NCBI GenBank assembly: GCA_942159475.1
Contig: OW804097.1
Coordinates: forward strand, 111,848,582-111,912,581
Reading direction: 5' to 3'
DNA from: Sthenelais limicola
Taxonomy: Eukaryota; Annelida; Polychaeta; Phyllodocida; Sigalionidae
DNA: 64,000 nucleotides
Part shown: positions 22,557 to 32,408 of the stretch, in pieces
Position numbering within the stretch: the stretch's first letter is position 1
How the letters are laid out: each line of letters opens with the position of its first letter
Program-made: the position numbers and the translations under genes
Notes under the pieces: model-generated
Seen by the model: the letters and a program-made list of their open reading frames with translations, nothing else
Databases searched by the model: none
What the model was told of the DNA's origin: nothing

Positions 22557-24224
22557 CTGTTTCTCACAGTACCATGAACACTATCCTCTCCCTCCATGAT
22601 TCCAAGTGTATGTGTATGTCCACTTTCATTCATACCAACTGCCACAGAGTTGCTAGAGGCGACAGCCCTGGTGTCATCATCAGCATCAAATGGTAGTTGT
22701 TCAGGCAGTGATCCTTGGTTGTTGGTTGAGAGTTCAGCAGAGGCCACAGGCACAAGCAGTGCATGGCTATTATTACTGTTATTGGTGGCACGGGTAACAC
22801 AAGGATTATTGCCATTGCTACCATTGATTGCATTAGTAGCACTAGTGGCATTATTGACATTGTTGGCAGCACGGCCAATACAAAGATTGGATTCAGGTTG
22901 GTTGATGGGGGTGAGTGGGGTGATGGGGTTGAGAGGGGTGGGCAGCCTTAAGGGAACTGATTGGCCAGAAGGGACTGGCGGGACTGAGTGCCTTAAAGGG
23001 CCTAGAGCGACTGAGCATCTAGAAGGTCTATGACCACTGGACTGACGTTGGCTGATAGGGCTGAGGGGCCTCTGGGTGGCTGAGGGTGCAGAAGGGACTG
23101 AGGAGACAGATCGGCCAGAAGGGCCTGAGAGGTCTGTGTGGCTAGAAGGATCTGAAGAGACTGGGTGGCCAGAAGGGCTATGAGCACTGGACTGACGTTG
23201 ACTCATAGGGCTGAGGGGCCTCTGGGTGGCTGAGGGTACAGAAGGGACTGAGGAGACGGATTGGCCAGAAGGGCCTGTGAGGTCTGTGTTGCTAGAAGGA
23301 TCTGAAGCGACTGGGTGGCCAGAAGGGCTATGAGCACTGGACTGATGTTGGCTGATAGGGCTGAGGGGCCTCTGGATGGCTGAGGGTGCAGAAGGGACTG
23401 AGGAGACTGATCGGCCAGAAGGGCCTGAGAGGTCTGTGTGGCTAGAAGGATCTGAAGAGACTGGGTGGCCAGAAGGGCTATGAGCACTGGACTGAGGTTG
23501 GCTGACAGGGCTGAGGGGCCTGTCGGTGGCTAAGGATGCAGAAGGGACATGTGTGTTGGCATTGTCAACAATGTTGATATGGATATTATAGGTATTATTG
23601 ACGTTGTGAGATGGGCTGATGGGTTGGAAAAGGGCAGAAGGGGCATAGGGGCTGATTGGAGTGATGGGTCTAAAGGGGGCTGAGGGGGAAGGAGGGGCAT
23701 AGGGGCTGATTGGGGTGATGGGTCTAAAGGGGGCTGAGGGGGAAGGAGGGGTGGGGGAGGGTGGGGTACTATTGCCAACATCAGCATTACTGCCATGGTT
23801 AACATTGTTGGCATTCCACCCACTATTGTGTGTAGTGGCATTATCATCATTAATATTGTTGTGAGATGGGCTGATGGTCTGGAAGCGGGCAGAAGGGGCA
23901 TAGGGGCTGATTGGGGTGATGGGTCTAAAGGGGGCTGAGGGGGAAGGAGGGGTGGGGGAGGGTGGGGTACTATTGCCAACATCAGCATTACTGCCATGGT
24001 TAACATTGTTGGCATTCCACCCACTATTGTGTGTAGTGGCATTATCATCATTAATATTGTTGTGAGATGGGCTGATGGTCTGGAAGCGGGCAGAAGGGGC
24101 ATAGGGGCTGATTGGGGTGATGGGTCTGAAGCTTGAAGTATCAACCTGTCCGTTTCCATTATGGGATGCCAAGTCCAGTGAAGCATTTCTGCCCTGGTGT
24201 GGAGTGCGGGATCGCCTGGCTGCA
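22557..24224 (-). CDS. Gene B, exon 3: Ser/Pro-rich linker with tandem repeats
   Basis: A 1668-nt exon (a multiple of three) between acceptor TTTTCAACAG|TGCAGCC at 24224 and donor AACAG|GTATAA at 22557. It encodes a low-complexity, probably disordered linker of about 556 residues. It starts with ARRSRTPHQGRN, then two 67-residue units beginning FRPITPISPYAP and containing an Asn/His-rich stretch (NNINDDNATTHNSGWNANN), then further FRPITPISPYAP pieces, then 50-residue units of the type QRPLSPISQ...SSAHSPSGHPV. The end is Asn-rich with the conserved DSVHGTVRN. Many SP/TP sites could be phosphorylated (inference). The repeats are nearly identical in DNA, so length is likely polymorphic. Confidence 0.8.
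23000..23530 (-). repeat. Coding minisatellite, 150-bp unit
   Basis: Unit boundaries at GGCCTCTGGGTGGCTGAGGG recur near 23067, 23217, 23367 and, more diverged, 23517, giving an exact 150-bp (50-codon) period. Divergence between units is low. Confidence 0.9.
23680..24150 (-). repeat. Coding minisatellite, 201-bp unit
   Basis: GCTGAGGGGGAAGGAGGGGT recurs at 23733 and 23934, an exact 201-bp (67-codon) spacing, and the two units read essentially identical. A partial third unit lies at 23640-23732. Confidence 0.9.
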
Positions 24225-24577
24225 CTGTTGAAAACAACTTTATATTAAGTATTGATAAAAATGTACAGTAAATTACAGAAAACTACCATGTCTAACTCAT
24301 ACAGGTTTCGTCAGCAAGGATTCGGGTTCATTCTTATATATTAGGCAAAGTTTATACTGAGGAAACAGAAAATTCCCAAATGATGTGGGGAGAATAATTA
24401 GGTTTTATTTGGAGCTATACAATCTAACCATTTTTGATAATAATGTGCACCGTAATATATTTTTTTATAACTTTGTAAATTGCTTTTCTGTACAACAGCA
24501 TGATGTCTCAATGGAACAGTTGTGATTTGTCTTCATTATTAGATCAAGTTAGGATAGAAATCATAATATTTACACAC

Positions 24578-24595
24578 CTTCGAGCATAGTGCCTG
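24578..24595 (-). CDS. Gene B, exon 2: 18-nt microexon
   Basis: CAGGCACTATGCTCGAAG lies between acceptor ACAATTCAG and donor GTGTGTAAAT. It keeps the phase (two bases carried in, two carried out) and adds Ser-Arg-His-Tyr-Ala-Arg-like residues between RING and linker. The total coding length with it is 2064 nt, divisible by three. Because 18 is also divisible by three, skipping it would keep the frame, so it may be alternative. Confidence 0.45.
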
Positions 24596-24834
24596 CTGAA
24601 TTGTAAGCTAAAAGGAAGAAAATACATGTATTACATTAGCCTTAGTTTCCCATTTTGATACGTCTTTTTGTAACTATTTGAGCATTATAAGTTTCTATCC
24701 GGGCTAGTATTTAGTATTTACAATCAACTTCTACATGTTTCATGCAATACGTTCACTGTAGATTGTATTAATATTTAAACTTATAATTAAAAACAGTCAT
24801 ATACCAGTCATATAACATGATATAACAGTCATAC

Positions 24835-25058
24835 CTTGATATATGATCTATGATGCCCACAATTTGTACATTCCTTGAATAGCTTTCTGCTGTACGTTTT
24901 TTTAATATCCTTCTGCACATTGGACATTTTGGGTTTGATGCAAGTACATCTGACAAACAGTCCAGACAAAGCGTATGTCCACATGGAAGACATCGGGGAT
25001 CTTCAAATATATCCATACATATTGGACACGTAATAAGTTCCTTCATTTCATCCCCCAT
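24835..25058 (-). CDS. Gene B, exon 1: RING-finger (C3HC4) E3 ligase domain
   Basis: Begins ATG at 25058 (MGDEMKELI) and stops at donor ATCAAG|GTATGACT at 24835, 224 nt. The RING is complete: CPIC pair, CGH, CLDC, CPMC (about residues 11-48), with LPCGHTLCLDCL as in TRIM and RNF ligases. Residues 49-74 are basic and polar (ILKKRTAESYSRN). The exon ends two bases into a codon, which fits exons 2 and 3. The predicted product is a 687-residue RING-linker-TM protein, likely a membrane-bound ubiquitin ligase. No B-box or coiled coil follows, so it is not a standard TRIM. Expression and substrate are unknown. Confidence 0.85.
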
Positions 25059-25160
25059 TATGGTACTTAAATGTCCCGTTAAATGTATGATATCAAGTGA
25101 TTGTTAGTTGTGTTCAAACACTTCCTCATTCTAACTGATCGTCTGATCACTGGGAATCAT

Positions 25161-25765
25161 TGCTCAATGCACTATCCAGAGACTTGTGAGATCATGTTTT
25201 GACATGTCATGGATCTTGAAGATAGCTTTCAGTCTTGTTAATACAGTTAAATTAGTACATAAGTAATATACACCATTGGTATATTATTATTTATGACTTC
25301 AGTTGGCATACATCTACTGGCATAGAGCATATGCATAGGAGCTCAATGGGAAGACAGCAGAAGAGGATAAAAATAAACACATTCTGAACATGATATAACC
25401 GGTTCATTGGAGGATTGGATGCAGTACGTGCTCTTCATAAACTTTATTAAACTAACATTCAACAAAGACATTACTATTACCATTATATTCAACTGCATAG
25501 TTCGACATTGATTTTCCCAATATACTTGATATATTAATTTACATATTATACATGTATAGGTGTACTCCATTTTGACTTGGATACAGATTTATTTCGACCC
25601 GTATACGTGCCCCTGCCTATCTATGATTTATTTTTGCCATTGATGGCTTAACATTATATATATATGCACGAAACACAAAATACATTGATCGTCATACATA
25701 TATTAAATAATCAGTATGATAGAATTAATGGGAATATCCAATATGGAAGTTATTAACCAGTGTAA
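25161..25765. other. Region 5' of gene B, no other gene seen
   Basis: AT-rich, with a TA-rich run near 25655-25662. It probably holds the gene B promoter. No clear TATA plus initiator arrangement could be chosen. Confidence 0.4.
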
Positions 25766-25884
25766 GGATAAAATCACCAGAAAATGCACAATTCACCTTT
25801 GCCAATTCTCTCAAATAATCATTATTTAAGACTAAAATGAGGTTCAAAATAAAATTGGGCATAACCAAACTTAAATCGCTGATA
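25766..25884 (-). mobile_element. M1 fragment
   Basis: Starts near GGATAAAATCACCAGAAAATG and continues through ACCTTTGCCAATTCTCTCAA, then breaks off after CATAACCAAAC. About half of an M1 copy. Confidence 0.65.
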
Positions 25885-25968
25885 GTGTGCTCGCCAGTCT
25901 ATTGTTCTCGCTACAAACACAAGAAGGCGCTAGTAGTTGCCACCTCTCAATATGAGTACCACAGAGAC

Positions 25969-25983
25969 TCACTAGAGGGCAGC
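25969..25983. promoter_or_regulatory. CTCF-like motif
   Basis: TCACTAGAGGGCAGC is close to the bilaterian CTCF core (CCACTAGAGGGCAGC). A single motif match, unproven. Confidence 0.3.
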
Positions 25984-26119
25984 ATGTTTTCTACTCTTCT
26001 TTTGCTTTCGGTATGTCGATATTCCTTTACACATTCCTCAACACAATAACTAGCTCAATTCCACTGTTATTGTCTAATACATGACGTCGAAATACATCAG
26101 AAAAATGATAGATATAATT

Positions 26120-26391
26120 GGTCAGGTTGCCAGAAAATATACAATCGGCAGCTTTAGATATTATATTATTAAATTCGGTTAAGTTAGGCTAAGAATTATA
26201 TACAACAGCAGAGCTATGTATGGCTCTGATAAAAGATATATCTGAGTATATTTGATATTGCGTTGATTCAAAGGAACTGTTTGGTTAATTGATTTAATTG
26301 TAATTGTATTTTAAAATGATTTCGGTCTTTAATATGAGTTATTTCACAGGATGTGTGAAGGCGAATTGTGCATTTTCAGGGGATTTCACCC
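26120..26391 (+). mobile_element. M1 element, diverged
   Basis: Begins GGTCAGGTTGCCAGAAAATA and ends CATTTTCAGGGGATTTCACCC. The interior is recognisable but somewhat longer, with an extra segment near 26195-26230. Confidence 0.7.
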
Positions 26392-26444
26392 ATTAAGCCC
26401 CAAATTCGGTCACAAATTAAAAATAGTACCGTATGTTTCACGTT

Positions 26445-26603
26445 TAGAATTTAGTAAATTGTGCTTAATTTGGCTGAAGAAAGGATGAAATCCAGGGTTG
26501 TCCGAATATATTTGTATGCTGAACCTAATCTTTAAGGGGTTAAGTTTGATTTATTTGAGAGGTTTAGTGAAGACGAATTGTACATTTTCTGACGATCGGA
26601 CCC
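26445..26603 (+). mobile_element. M1 fragment
   Basis: Right part only: TTATTTGAGAGGTTTAGTGA, then ACATTTTCTGACGATCGGACCC at 26603. The left terminus is missing. Confidence 0.65.
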
Positions 26604-27009
26604 ATATATAAAGAATTATATTCCTTGTATGTTCGATAATCCAATTTATCTACCAAGTGACAATGTATTTAAGAAGCGGGTAAACAATATAACTCAGGGT
26701 GAAAAAAATGACCAATACTTTAAAGCATATACAAAACAAGAATCTCAAACAGTAATTTATTCAGGGTACATTAAAGGGAACGAACTCATTAGCTGTACAT
26801 CCAAAGGTGTGAAAGTAAAATGAATATAGCTTAGAGTCTTTATGATTTTTTTTTATTGTATTTTAAAATTATTATTCAGCAATAGAACATTATGTAACAG
26901 TTACAATTTTCTCAGGACTTCTCACATTTTTTCAGATTTAAAGATGGGCTTTCTAATTGTATTGGTATATTAGACATAGATCTACGTTAGATAGCCTTCA
27001 TTTCAAAAT

Positions 27010-27322
27010 AAATGTACTCTTAGTTAACATTGGTCAAATTTTCCTTTAGTTCCGTTCTTCTCCAACCCATCTAAGAGTCGCTAGACTAACATTTTGGGGG
27101 TATATTGTCTGGTTGTTTTTGCTACAGCGCTTAATAAATTTATGTCCACATTAATATTTCGGCGGGCGTTTTTCTTCAACCGATTCAACGTCTTCAAATT
27201 CCTGTATAAACATATAACAGCAGCAGGATATTGATAAATTCAGACCTATAACTCTTATGTGTAAACTTGGAAAGAATGTGTTAGTCATATTATAAAAAAA
27301 TATAGCTGGGTATGCAGCTTTA
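27010..27322. mobile_element. M4 inverted-repeat element
   Basis: The left end resembles TGTACTCTTAGTTAACATTGG and the right end ATAGCTGGGTATGCAGCTTTA, degenerate versions of the M4 termini (CTGCATTCTCAGTTAATA). It contains GGCGGGCGTTTTTCTTC and CATATAACAGCAGCAGGATA seen in other copies. Confidence 0.6.
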
Positions 27323-27364
27323 ACTGATTTGCGTCAGACTACCTATACCCTACTAATTCATGCT

Positions 27365-27727
27365 GATTGGTATAATATATAGTAAAACATAACACATATG
27401 AAACAGCAGCAGAAACTATTGATACATTCAGTCCTATAGGTCATAATATACGTCAATTTAGTAATGTGTTGTTGTAGTTGGGCGAAATTTCCAGAAAATG
27501 CACAATCCACATTTAGAAACCCTCCCAAATAACCCGAATTTAATACAGAAATGAGACTCAAAACAACCAAACACATCCTTTGAATCAACTCAATGCCAAA
27601 TATACTCAGATATAACTAGTATTTATCATTTTTCAGTTGAATTTAGCAGAATTTACTAAATGTGTATAGCTGGCGATTGTGCATTTTCTGAAAATCTGAC
27701 CCAGTTATAGCTGAAAATGCAGCTTTA
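27365..27727. mobile_element. M4 element interrupted by M1
   Basis: M4 sequence (GCAGCAGAAACTATTGATAC, then CAGTCCTATAGGTCATAATA) runs to 27479 and resumes at 27703 with AGTTATAGCTGAAAATGCAG. The gap is exactly the M1 copy at 27480-27702. AGTT flanks that copy on both sides. Confidence 0.8.
27480..27702 (-). mobile_element. M1 element nested in M4
   Basis: Starts GGGCGAAATTTCCAGAAAAT and ends TTTTCTGAAAATCTGACCC. The AGTT duplication at 27476-27479 and 27703-27706 shows the insertion point. Confidence 0.85.
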
Positions 27728-28368
27728 AGGCTCTACAATTGTAAATCTTTACATTCTTATAGAAGAGTTGAGAGAGGAGAAGAGCCAATAAGGGTGCTTA
27801 TGTGTATAGAGGGTGGGAGGGGGGTCTATATTGTATGTAAGCTGAGTAAGGCATTTAAAGCTAGGGTACACTGGCCGACAAAGGCTATAGCTTAATGCAA
27901 CGGTTTGTTCAATGGTGCGATATTGACTTTCTGGTGGGCGGTTCTCGCTGAATGAATATTCATTAAACATTGAAATTTCCCGCCCTGTTATTATATAGGA
28001 TTTCCCCGGGTATCTAAGTTCAAAATTGATGTTAGGGCTGGGGAGAGTAAAATATTACATAGTTTATTCTAAGTCTGCTGACGTTTGTTATTTATGAAAT
28101 ATGAAAAATATAACATATATGTACTATACAAGTTTTTGAATTAAGAGATATTATATCATGTCCATTAATATTTGTAGAAGTATGATATAAAATCCAAACT
28201 GATTGAATGCCCTCGCTAAAAACCGCAAAATTTATTTACGATCAATTGTGTTGTTCTTGATTAATATTAATCCCATATATGCCGGGGCTAATCATCTTAA
28301 ATTGTTTCATCTAACTGTCTTAGTGTTGTCTTTTGTTACGAAATTTTACATTTTCATTAATATGGTAC

Positions 28369-28558
28369 CAGTCTAGGCTCAGAGCCGCTGAGATCAGATA
28401 AGAGAATTATGTCAGTGATTGGACGCCTACTGCGATAATGGCTTTCCTGGCCCCTGAGTGCATAGGCGTCCTAAATGGGTTATAATGGCATTTTGCGGTT
28501 TTGAGCGGGAGGCTTTCCCTCAGTTTGGAGGGACCCTCTCAACTCTGAGCCTAGACTG
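28369..28558 (+). mobile_element. M2 element, subtype B
   Basis: Complete 190-bp copy with CAGTCTAGGCTCAGAG at the left and CTCTGAGCCTAGACTG at the right, the clearest subtype B termini in the window. Confidence 0.9.
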
Positions 28559-28614
28559 TTACATGCATTTATTTACATCACGTATGCACATGGTCTGCAT
28601 GATAGAAGTACTCT

Positions 28615-28963
28615 ATAAGGGAGTTGCATGTGCCGCTGCGCATGTCTGTTACAATGCATCCTGGGATGGATTCTGATGAAATCTGACATATAAATGTTTT
28701 GCAACATTTTTATCGAAAATTGCAAGAATGTTTTCAACAATATCACAGCTTGTATAAATAATCTATGTTAAACAAATGCATGATGGGAAAGATGGATACG
28801 CATGTCATGAAAACATGTATAACATATGGATATTGACATTTGATCATTGACAAATAATCCATGCTCTAAATAACATCTTATCTATAGTTTTTATACTGTA
28901 CCACAAGTCCCATAATTCCATGTAAATCAAGATTCAAAATGGTGGCTATGCAAATCCCCTATT
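28615..28963 (+). mobile_element. M3 inverted-repeat element
   Basis: About 349 bp. Left end TAAGGGAGTTGCATG, right end GGCTATGCAAATCCCCTATT. It shares GCGCATGTCTG, GGGATGGATTC, ACATTTTTATCG and CATAATTCCATG with four other copies. No coding frame. Confidence 0.75.
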
Positions 28964-29379
28964 GTAGAGGTAATATATAAGAATAGAGAGCATGCGGACA
29001 ACAACACACCTTTCCTTACCTCCTACACTCTATACGCGTCTTGTAGGCAGCGGCTTTGCATAGGGTTAACCATAGCGGGCTTTAATGTTTACTGCCTACA
29101 GGACTGCTGCAGAGTGTACCGACCATTCCTTCATTGATCTCCTTAGCCGGCCAATGTTTATCCTCTTAAAAGAGAGGTATTAACTGTGGCTTTTAGGTCA
29201 CTTTAAGTCTACATAACATTGTGACTGGCTGACCCAACGTCTGCCGAAGAACATCAAACAAACTGCCTATATTTATCCCTCTCATTGTTATATTACGATA
29301 AGCCGTTTTGTCGTCGACTTAGGTGGGCAGACAGAATGTCTGTGACACCTCATCCTAATCTCTATCGTGGAGCGTAAAC

Positions 29380-29800
29380 ATAGAGAGGGAAAGGGAGGGA
29401 GAGAGAGGAAGAAACGGAGTATACAACGTCTGAAAACATCCATGATAGATAGGTCTATATATAATTGGCTTTAAATGAATACAGTGAGGGGTGGATCGAG
29501 AAATAGAGAGGGAGGGAGAGAGGGAGAGAGGGAGAGAAACAGAGAGAGAGGTAGAGAGAGTAGAGAGAGTAGAGAGAGTAGAGAGAGTAGAGAGAGTAGA
29601 GAGAGTAGAGAGAGTAGAGAGAGTAGAGGGAGAGAGAGAGGGGGCTAGAGGGAGAAAGAAAGAGAGAGGGGGAGAGAGAGGCAGAAAGAGAGAGAGAGAG
29701 GGTGAGAGAGAAAGGGAGAAAGAGGGAGACAGAGGGGATCGAGAGGGAGAGTGGGGGAAAATGTAAGGAGAGGGAGGGAGAAGTAGAGAGATGGGTAAAA
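29380..29800. repeat. GA-rich simple repeat with 9-bp unit
   Basis: Purine-rich tract on the plus strand. The centre (about 29545-29625) is a 9-bp tandem array of TAGAGAGAG. Open frames on both strands here are repeat artefacts. Confidence 0.95.
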
Positions 29801-29880
29801 TGGACAATATCTGCCTCAGAGAATAAATAGTGTGATGTGATCAGCTATTACAACAAACGAATCAAAATTTACACATAGTA

Positions 29881-31392
29881 TATATGAGCAATTCCACCAA
29901 AAGTGCAACATTTGGGTTAAAATACAACAGCTCCTCCACAGGCTAAAATATTTACCTGAGATTATTTTCATTGGTATTTTCGGATCCAGGGGAAAAAAGT
30001 CGTCTAGGGGGAAGTATCCTACAATGTTTTTTGTGTTTTTTTAGTCGTGAGGCCAAGAAAATGCTTATTTTACTGCCAGAATCACCCATAAAACACGCAG
30101 ATTGTCCTATCAGAATCACTGTTTAAAAAATACAGCCAGTATTTTTGGGATAAAAACTTATAAATATTCTCGATATAATGGGTTTTATAGGCATAATGGG
30201 CCAGAGGGACAATGATTACTCTGAAATAATATGTTTTTATGGTTAAAAAATCAATATTTTCAACTTTTCAATTAATTTCTTGATGATATTATGTAAAGTT
30301 GATTATGGGGTACCCCCTGTCGCCGTAACGGGGGTCTAAATGTTTTTTTGGAACATATAGACCTAGAAGAACTAAAAATGAAACCCCCCTTACCTCCATT
30401 ACTTACAACATTGTTTATGATTAGTACATCCATTGTATTCATTGAAAAATCTCCAATTGGTTCTTTCCAGCTAATTAGAGGGGTTAGAATACTGAAACAA
30501 TTATATGGGGTAGCCCCCTGTCGCCGTAACGGGGGTCTAGGTTTCATCAATAAATAAATTAATATTAGCTTAAATTATTTTCTATGAGCATTATAATGTG
30601 TAAGAAACACAAGGGAAAATAAATAAATACAAAAAAAAATTCTGTCATACCTGAGATAGTAGCAACAAGCAATAATAGTATGTCGCCGTAACGGGGGTCT
30701 AGAGGGCGCCCATGTCGCCGTAACGGGGGTCTAGAGGGGGCGGGGGACTAGAGGGGGGTGAAAACTATTTTTTCTATTTTTTTCCCTATTAATTTTGCCT
30801 CTAAATACTAAGACATAACTTATATCCACCTTCATAAACAACCAAAACAAGTATTCAAGCCAATTTAACAGGAAAACAAGGGGAAAACAGTGTCTTTAAT
30901 ATTTTTGTATATATTCTCAATATAATGGGTTATATGTGTATGATGGGCCAGAGGGTCAATGACCTGTGACCTGTGCCGTTGCCATTACTATTACCATTAC
31001 TGAATGGTTATGTTGCTGTAACTTTCCTTCTAGTTGGAATATTTTCACAAACTAAACAGCGTTATGACCCTTATATCAAGACCTATTATATATAAACTAA
31101 TTTAAAACATTATGCTTACAATTTTATTATTTGTTTCGAATTTAAATTCTCATTTATGTAGAAATATGTACCTTTCCCCTGTGCCCTTACCATCAGAATT
31201 CAGGTCACAGTCTCTCCCAAGCTGCCCTGACCACAATATTTATCATTAACGTTCCCAATTTCGTCTATATTAGCAGCAATATATCTAGTTTATGTACGAA
31301 AAAAATTAAATCAATGGAAGCAATTTAAAAAAATTGATAATTTTCAGCCCTGGATGGCCAAATGTGGCATTTTTGGTGGAATTGCTCATATA
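29881..31392. mobile_element. T1: 1.5-kb DNA transposon with 35-bp inverted termini
   Basis: Positions 29881-29915 and 31358-31392 are inverted repeats with 2 mismatches, beginning TATATGAGCAATTCCACC. If TATA is the duplicated target, the element proper begins TGAGCAATTCC. Inside are four direct copies of GTCGCCGTAACGGGGGTCTA (30319, 30520, 30682, 30714) and a direct repeat of about 45 bp containing GATGGGCCAGAGGG-like text (30165-30220 and 30909-30963). No transposase frame, so it is non-autonomous. Superfamily unassigned. Confidence 0.85.
30319..30733 (+). repeat. Four direct copies of a 20-mer inside T1
   Basis: GTCGCCGTAACGGGGGTCTA occurs at 30319, 30520, 30682 and 30714 without mismatch over the 20 bases. 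The first two lie in longer similar contexts (TATGGGGTA.CCCCCT before the 20-mer). CpG-rich against an AT-rich background, as expected for binding sites. Confidence 0.9.
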
Positions 31393-31716
31393 TTGTTTAT
31401 ACAAGAATTTGAGAGAATGAGCGATAATAAGTGAAGCCCCCGCAGGATAGGATATCGGCGGGTTACCGAAATATAAATCTTGACGTTTAATTAGAAAGCT
31501 CTGTGTTAAGGATGTATGTAAAAGAGCTGTAGGAGTTATAATACTCTGTAGCAAAATGGACCGGAAAAGAATGGAATAAATTATAGAAAATCTTACGTTT
31601 TTGACCAATATTAAACGAGAACGCAGCTTAAATAATTGTGTAAAATATTTATCCATGGCCGAGTTGTTAGCGGGTAACTATCATGTGTTTCCGCTCTGCA
31701 GCTGGTACGCAGGGAA

Positions 31717-31733
31717 CCACCAGAGGGCGCGAC
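31717..31733. promoter_or_regulatory. CTCF-like motif
   Basis: CCACCAGAGGGCGCGAC is a near-consensus match to the CTCF core. It lies about 500 bp upstream of the predicted TATA box of the signal-peptide gene, in a locally GC-rich stretch. Confidence 0.4.
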
Positions 31734-32091
31734 AGCTACGGACAAAAGTCGTCTGCTGAACAACATTTAGAAAGTCGTCTGCTCTTGAGACGGAACGCTG
31801 GTCCCTCCCTCGTCGTCCTCCAACGCCGACTCCTCTTCCATCCAACCAACAACCTTCTCCTCACGAATACAACTTCTTTCTGAAACCACTCACAATAAAG
31901 CCGGTGGTCGCGCCGCAGTGGTTGTGGCTGTGGCTTTGGCTGGAGTGACGTGAGGGTAGTAGTAGCTGTTGTGGCTGTAAGGTGGAGGAGGTGTAGTGTT
32001 GTATCCCCAGCTTGAGGTGGTGGTAGTAGTTGGTCTCTGTGGTGGAGGAGGAGGAGATACAGTGTGGAGTCTACCACCAAAGCCTGAGGTG

Positions 32092-32126
32092 GTAGAGAGA
32101 GAGAGAGAGAGATTTGAGAGAGAGGT
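32092..32126. repeat. GA dinucleotide run
   Basis: Short (GA)n near the promoter at 32213. Confidence 0.9.
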
Positions 32127-32212
32127 AGTATAGTACTGGACGAGCCCGGAGGAGTACGAACCAACTCCTTTTCTCTTATATTACTCCTACTTCTACCCCT
32201 TGGCTTGGTTTT

Positions 32213-32222
32213 ATATATATAA
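32213..32222 (+). promoter_or_regulatory. TATA box of the signal-peptide gene
   Basis: TATATATAAG, about 190 bp before the ATG at 32409. A start of transcription about 30 bp downstream (near 32245) would leave a 5' leader of about 165 nt. The surrounding 700 bp are richer in GC than the window average. Confidence 0.5.
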
Positions 32223-32408
32223 GCAGGATCCAGACGACAAGCTGCGCTCTGTGGATTTTTTCCCCGCCCAAGACAGACTTTACCCCGGAGTTATAAGGCT
32301 GTTTGGCCCTCTTTAACAATTACACACACCTGTGGAGGGGACCTACCTTGATTCAGGATATTTAGGAGCGCGTTTTTAAAGTGTGTCTTCACCCCAGCTC
32401 CTGTGAAA

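Larger units (their letters stand above)
21820..25160 (-). repeat. Segmental duplication, copy B (contains gene B)
   Basis: Partner of 9325-11650 in the same orientation. Similarity covers coding exons and both flanks. It is longer than copy A mainly because of the coding minisatellite at 23000-24150. Confidence 0.8.
29841..31632. mobile_element. M4 element interrupted by T1
   Basis: M4-like sequence before 29880 (TCAGCTATTACAACAAACGA) continues after 31392 (TTTATACAAGAATTTGAGAG, GCGATAATAAGTGAAGC) and ends near ACGAGAACGCAGCTTA. The 1.5-kb T1 occupies the gap. Confidence 0.65.

Noticed and set aside
23530..24237. 235-codon minus-strand frame rich in Pro/Met/Leu
   Set aside because: A shadow of the in-phase gene B linker exon in another frame.
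29355..29807. Open frames on both strands (Leu/Ser-rich and Glu/Arg-rich)
   Set aside because: Produced by the GA-rich tract; no start context, splice signals or conservation.
30348..30557. 69-codon frame inside T1 as a transposase remnant
   Set aside because: Too short, no catalytic motif, and it includes the non-coding 20-mer.
30319..30733. CRISPR-like spacing of a 20-mer
   Set aside because: Only four copies, irregular spacing (about 200, 160 and 30 bp), inside a eukaryotic transposon.
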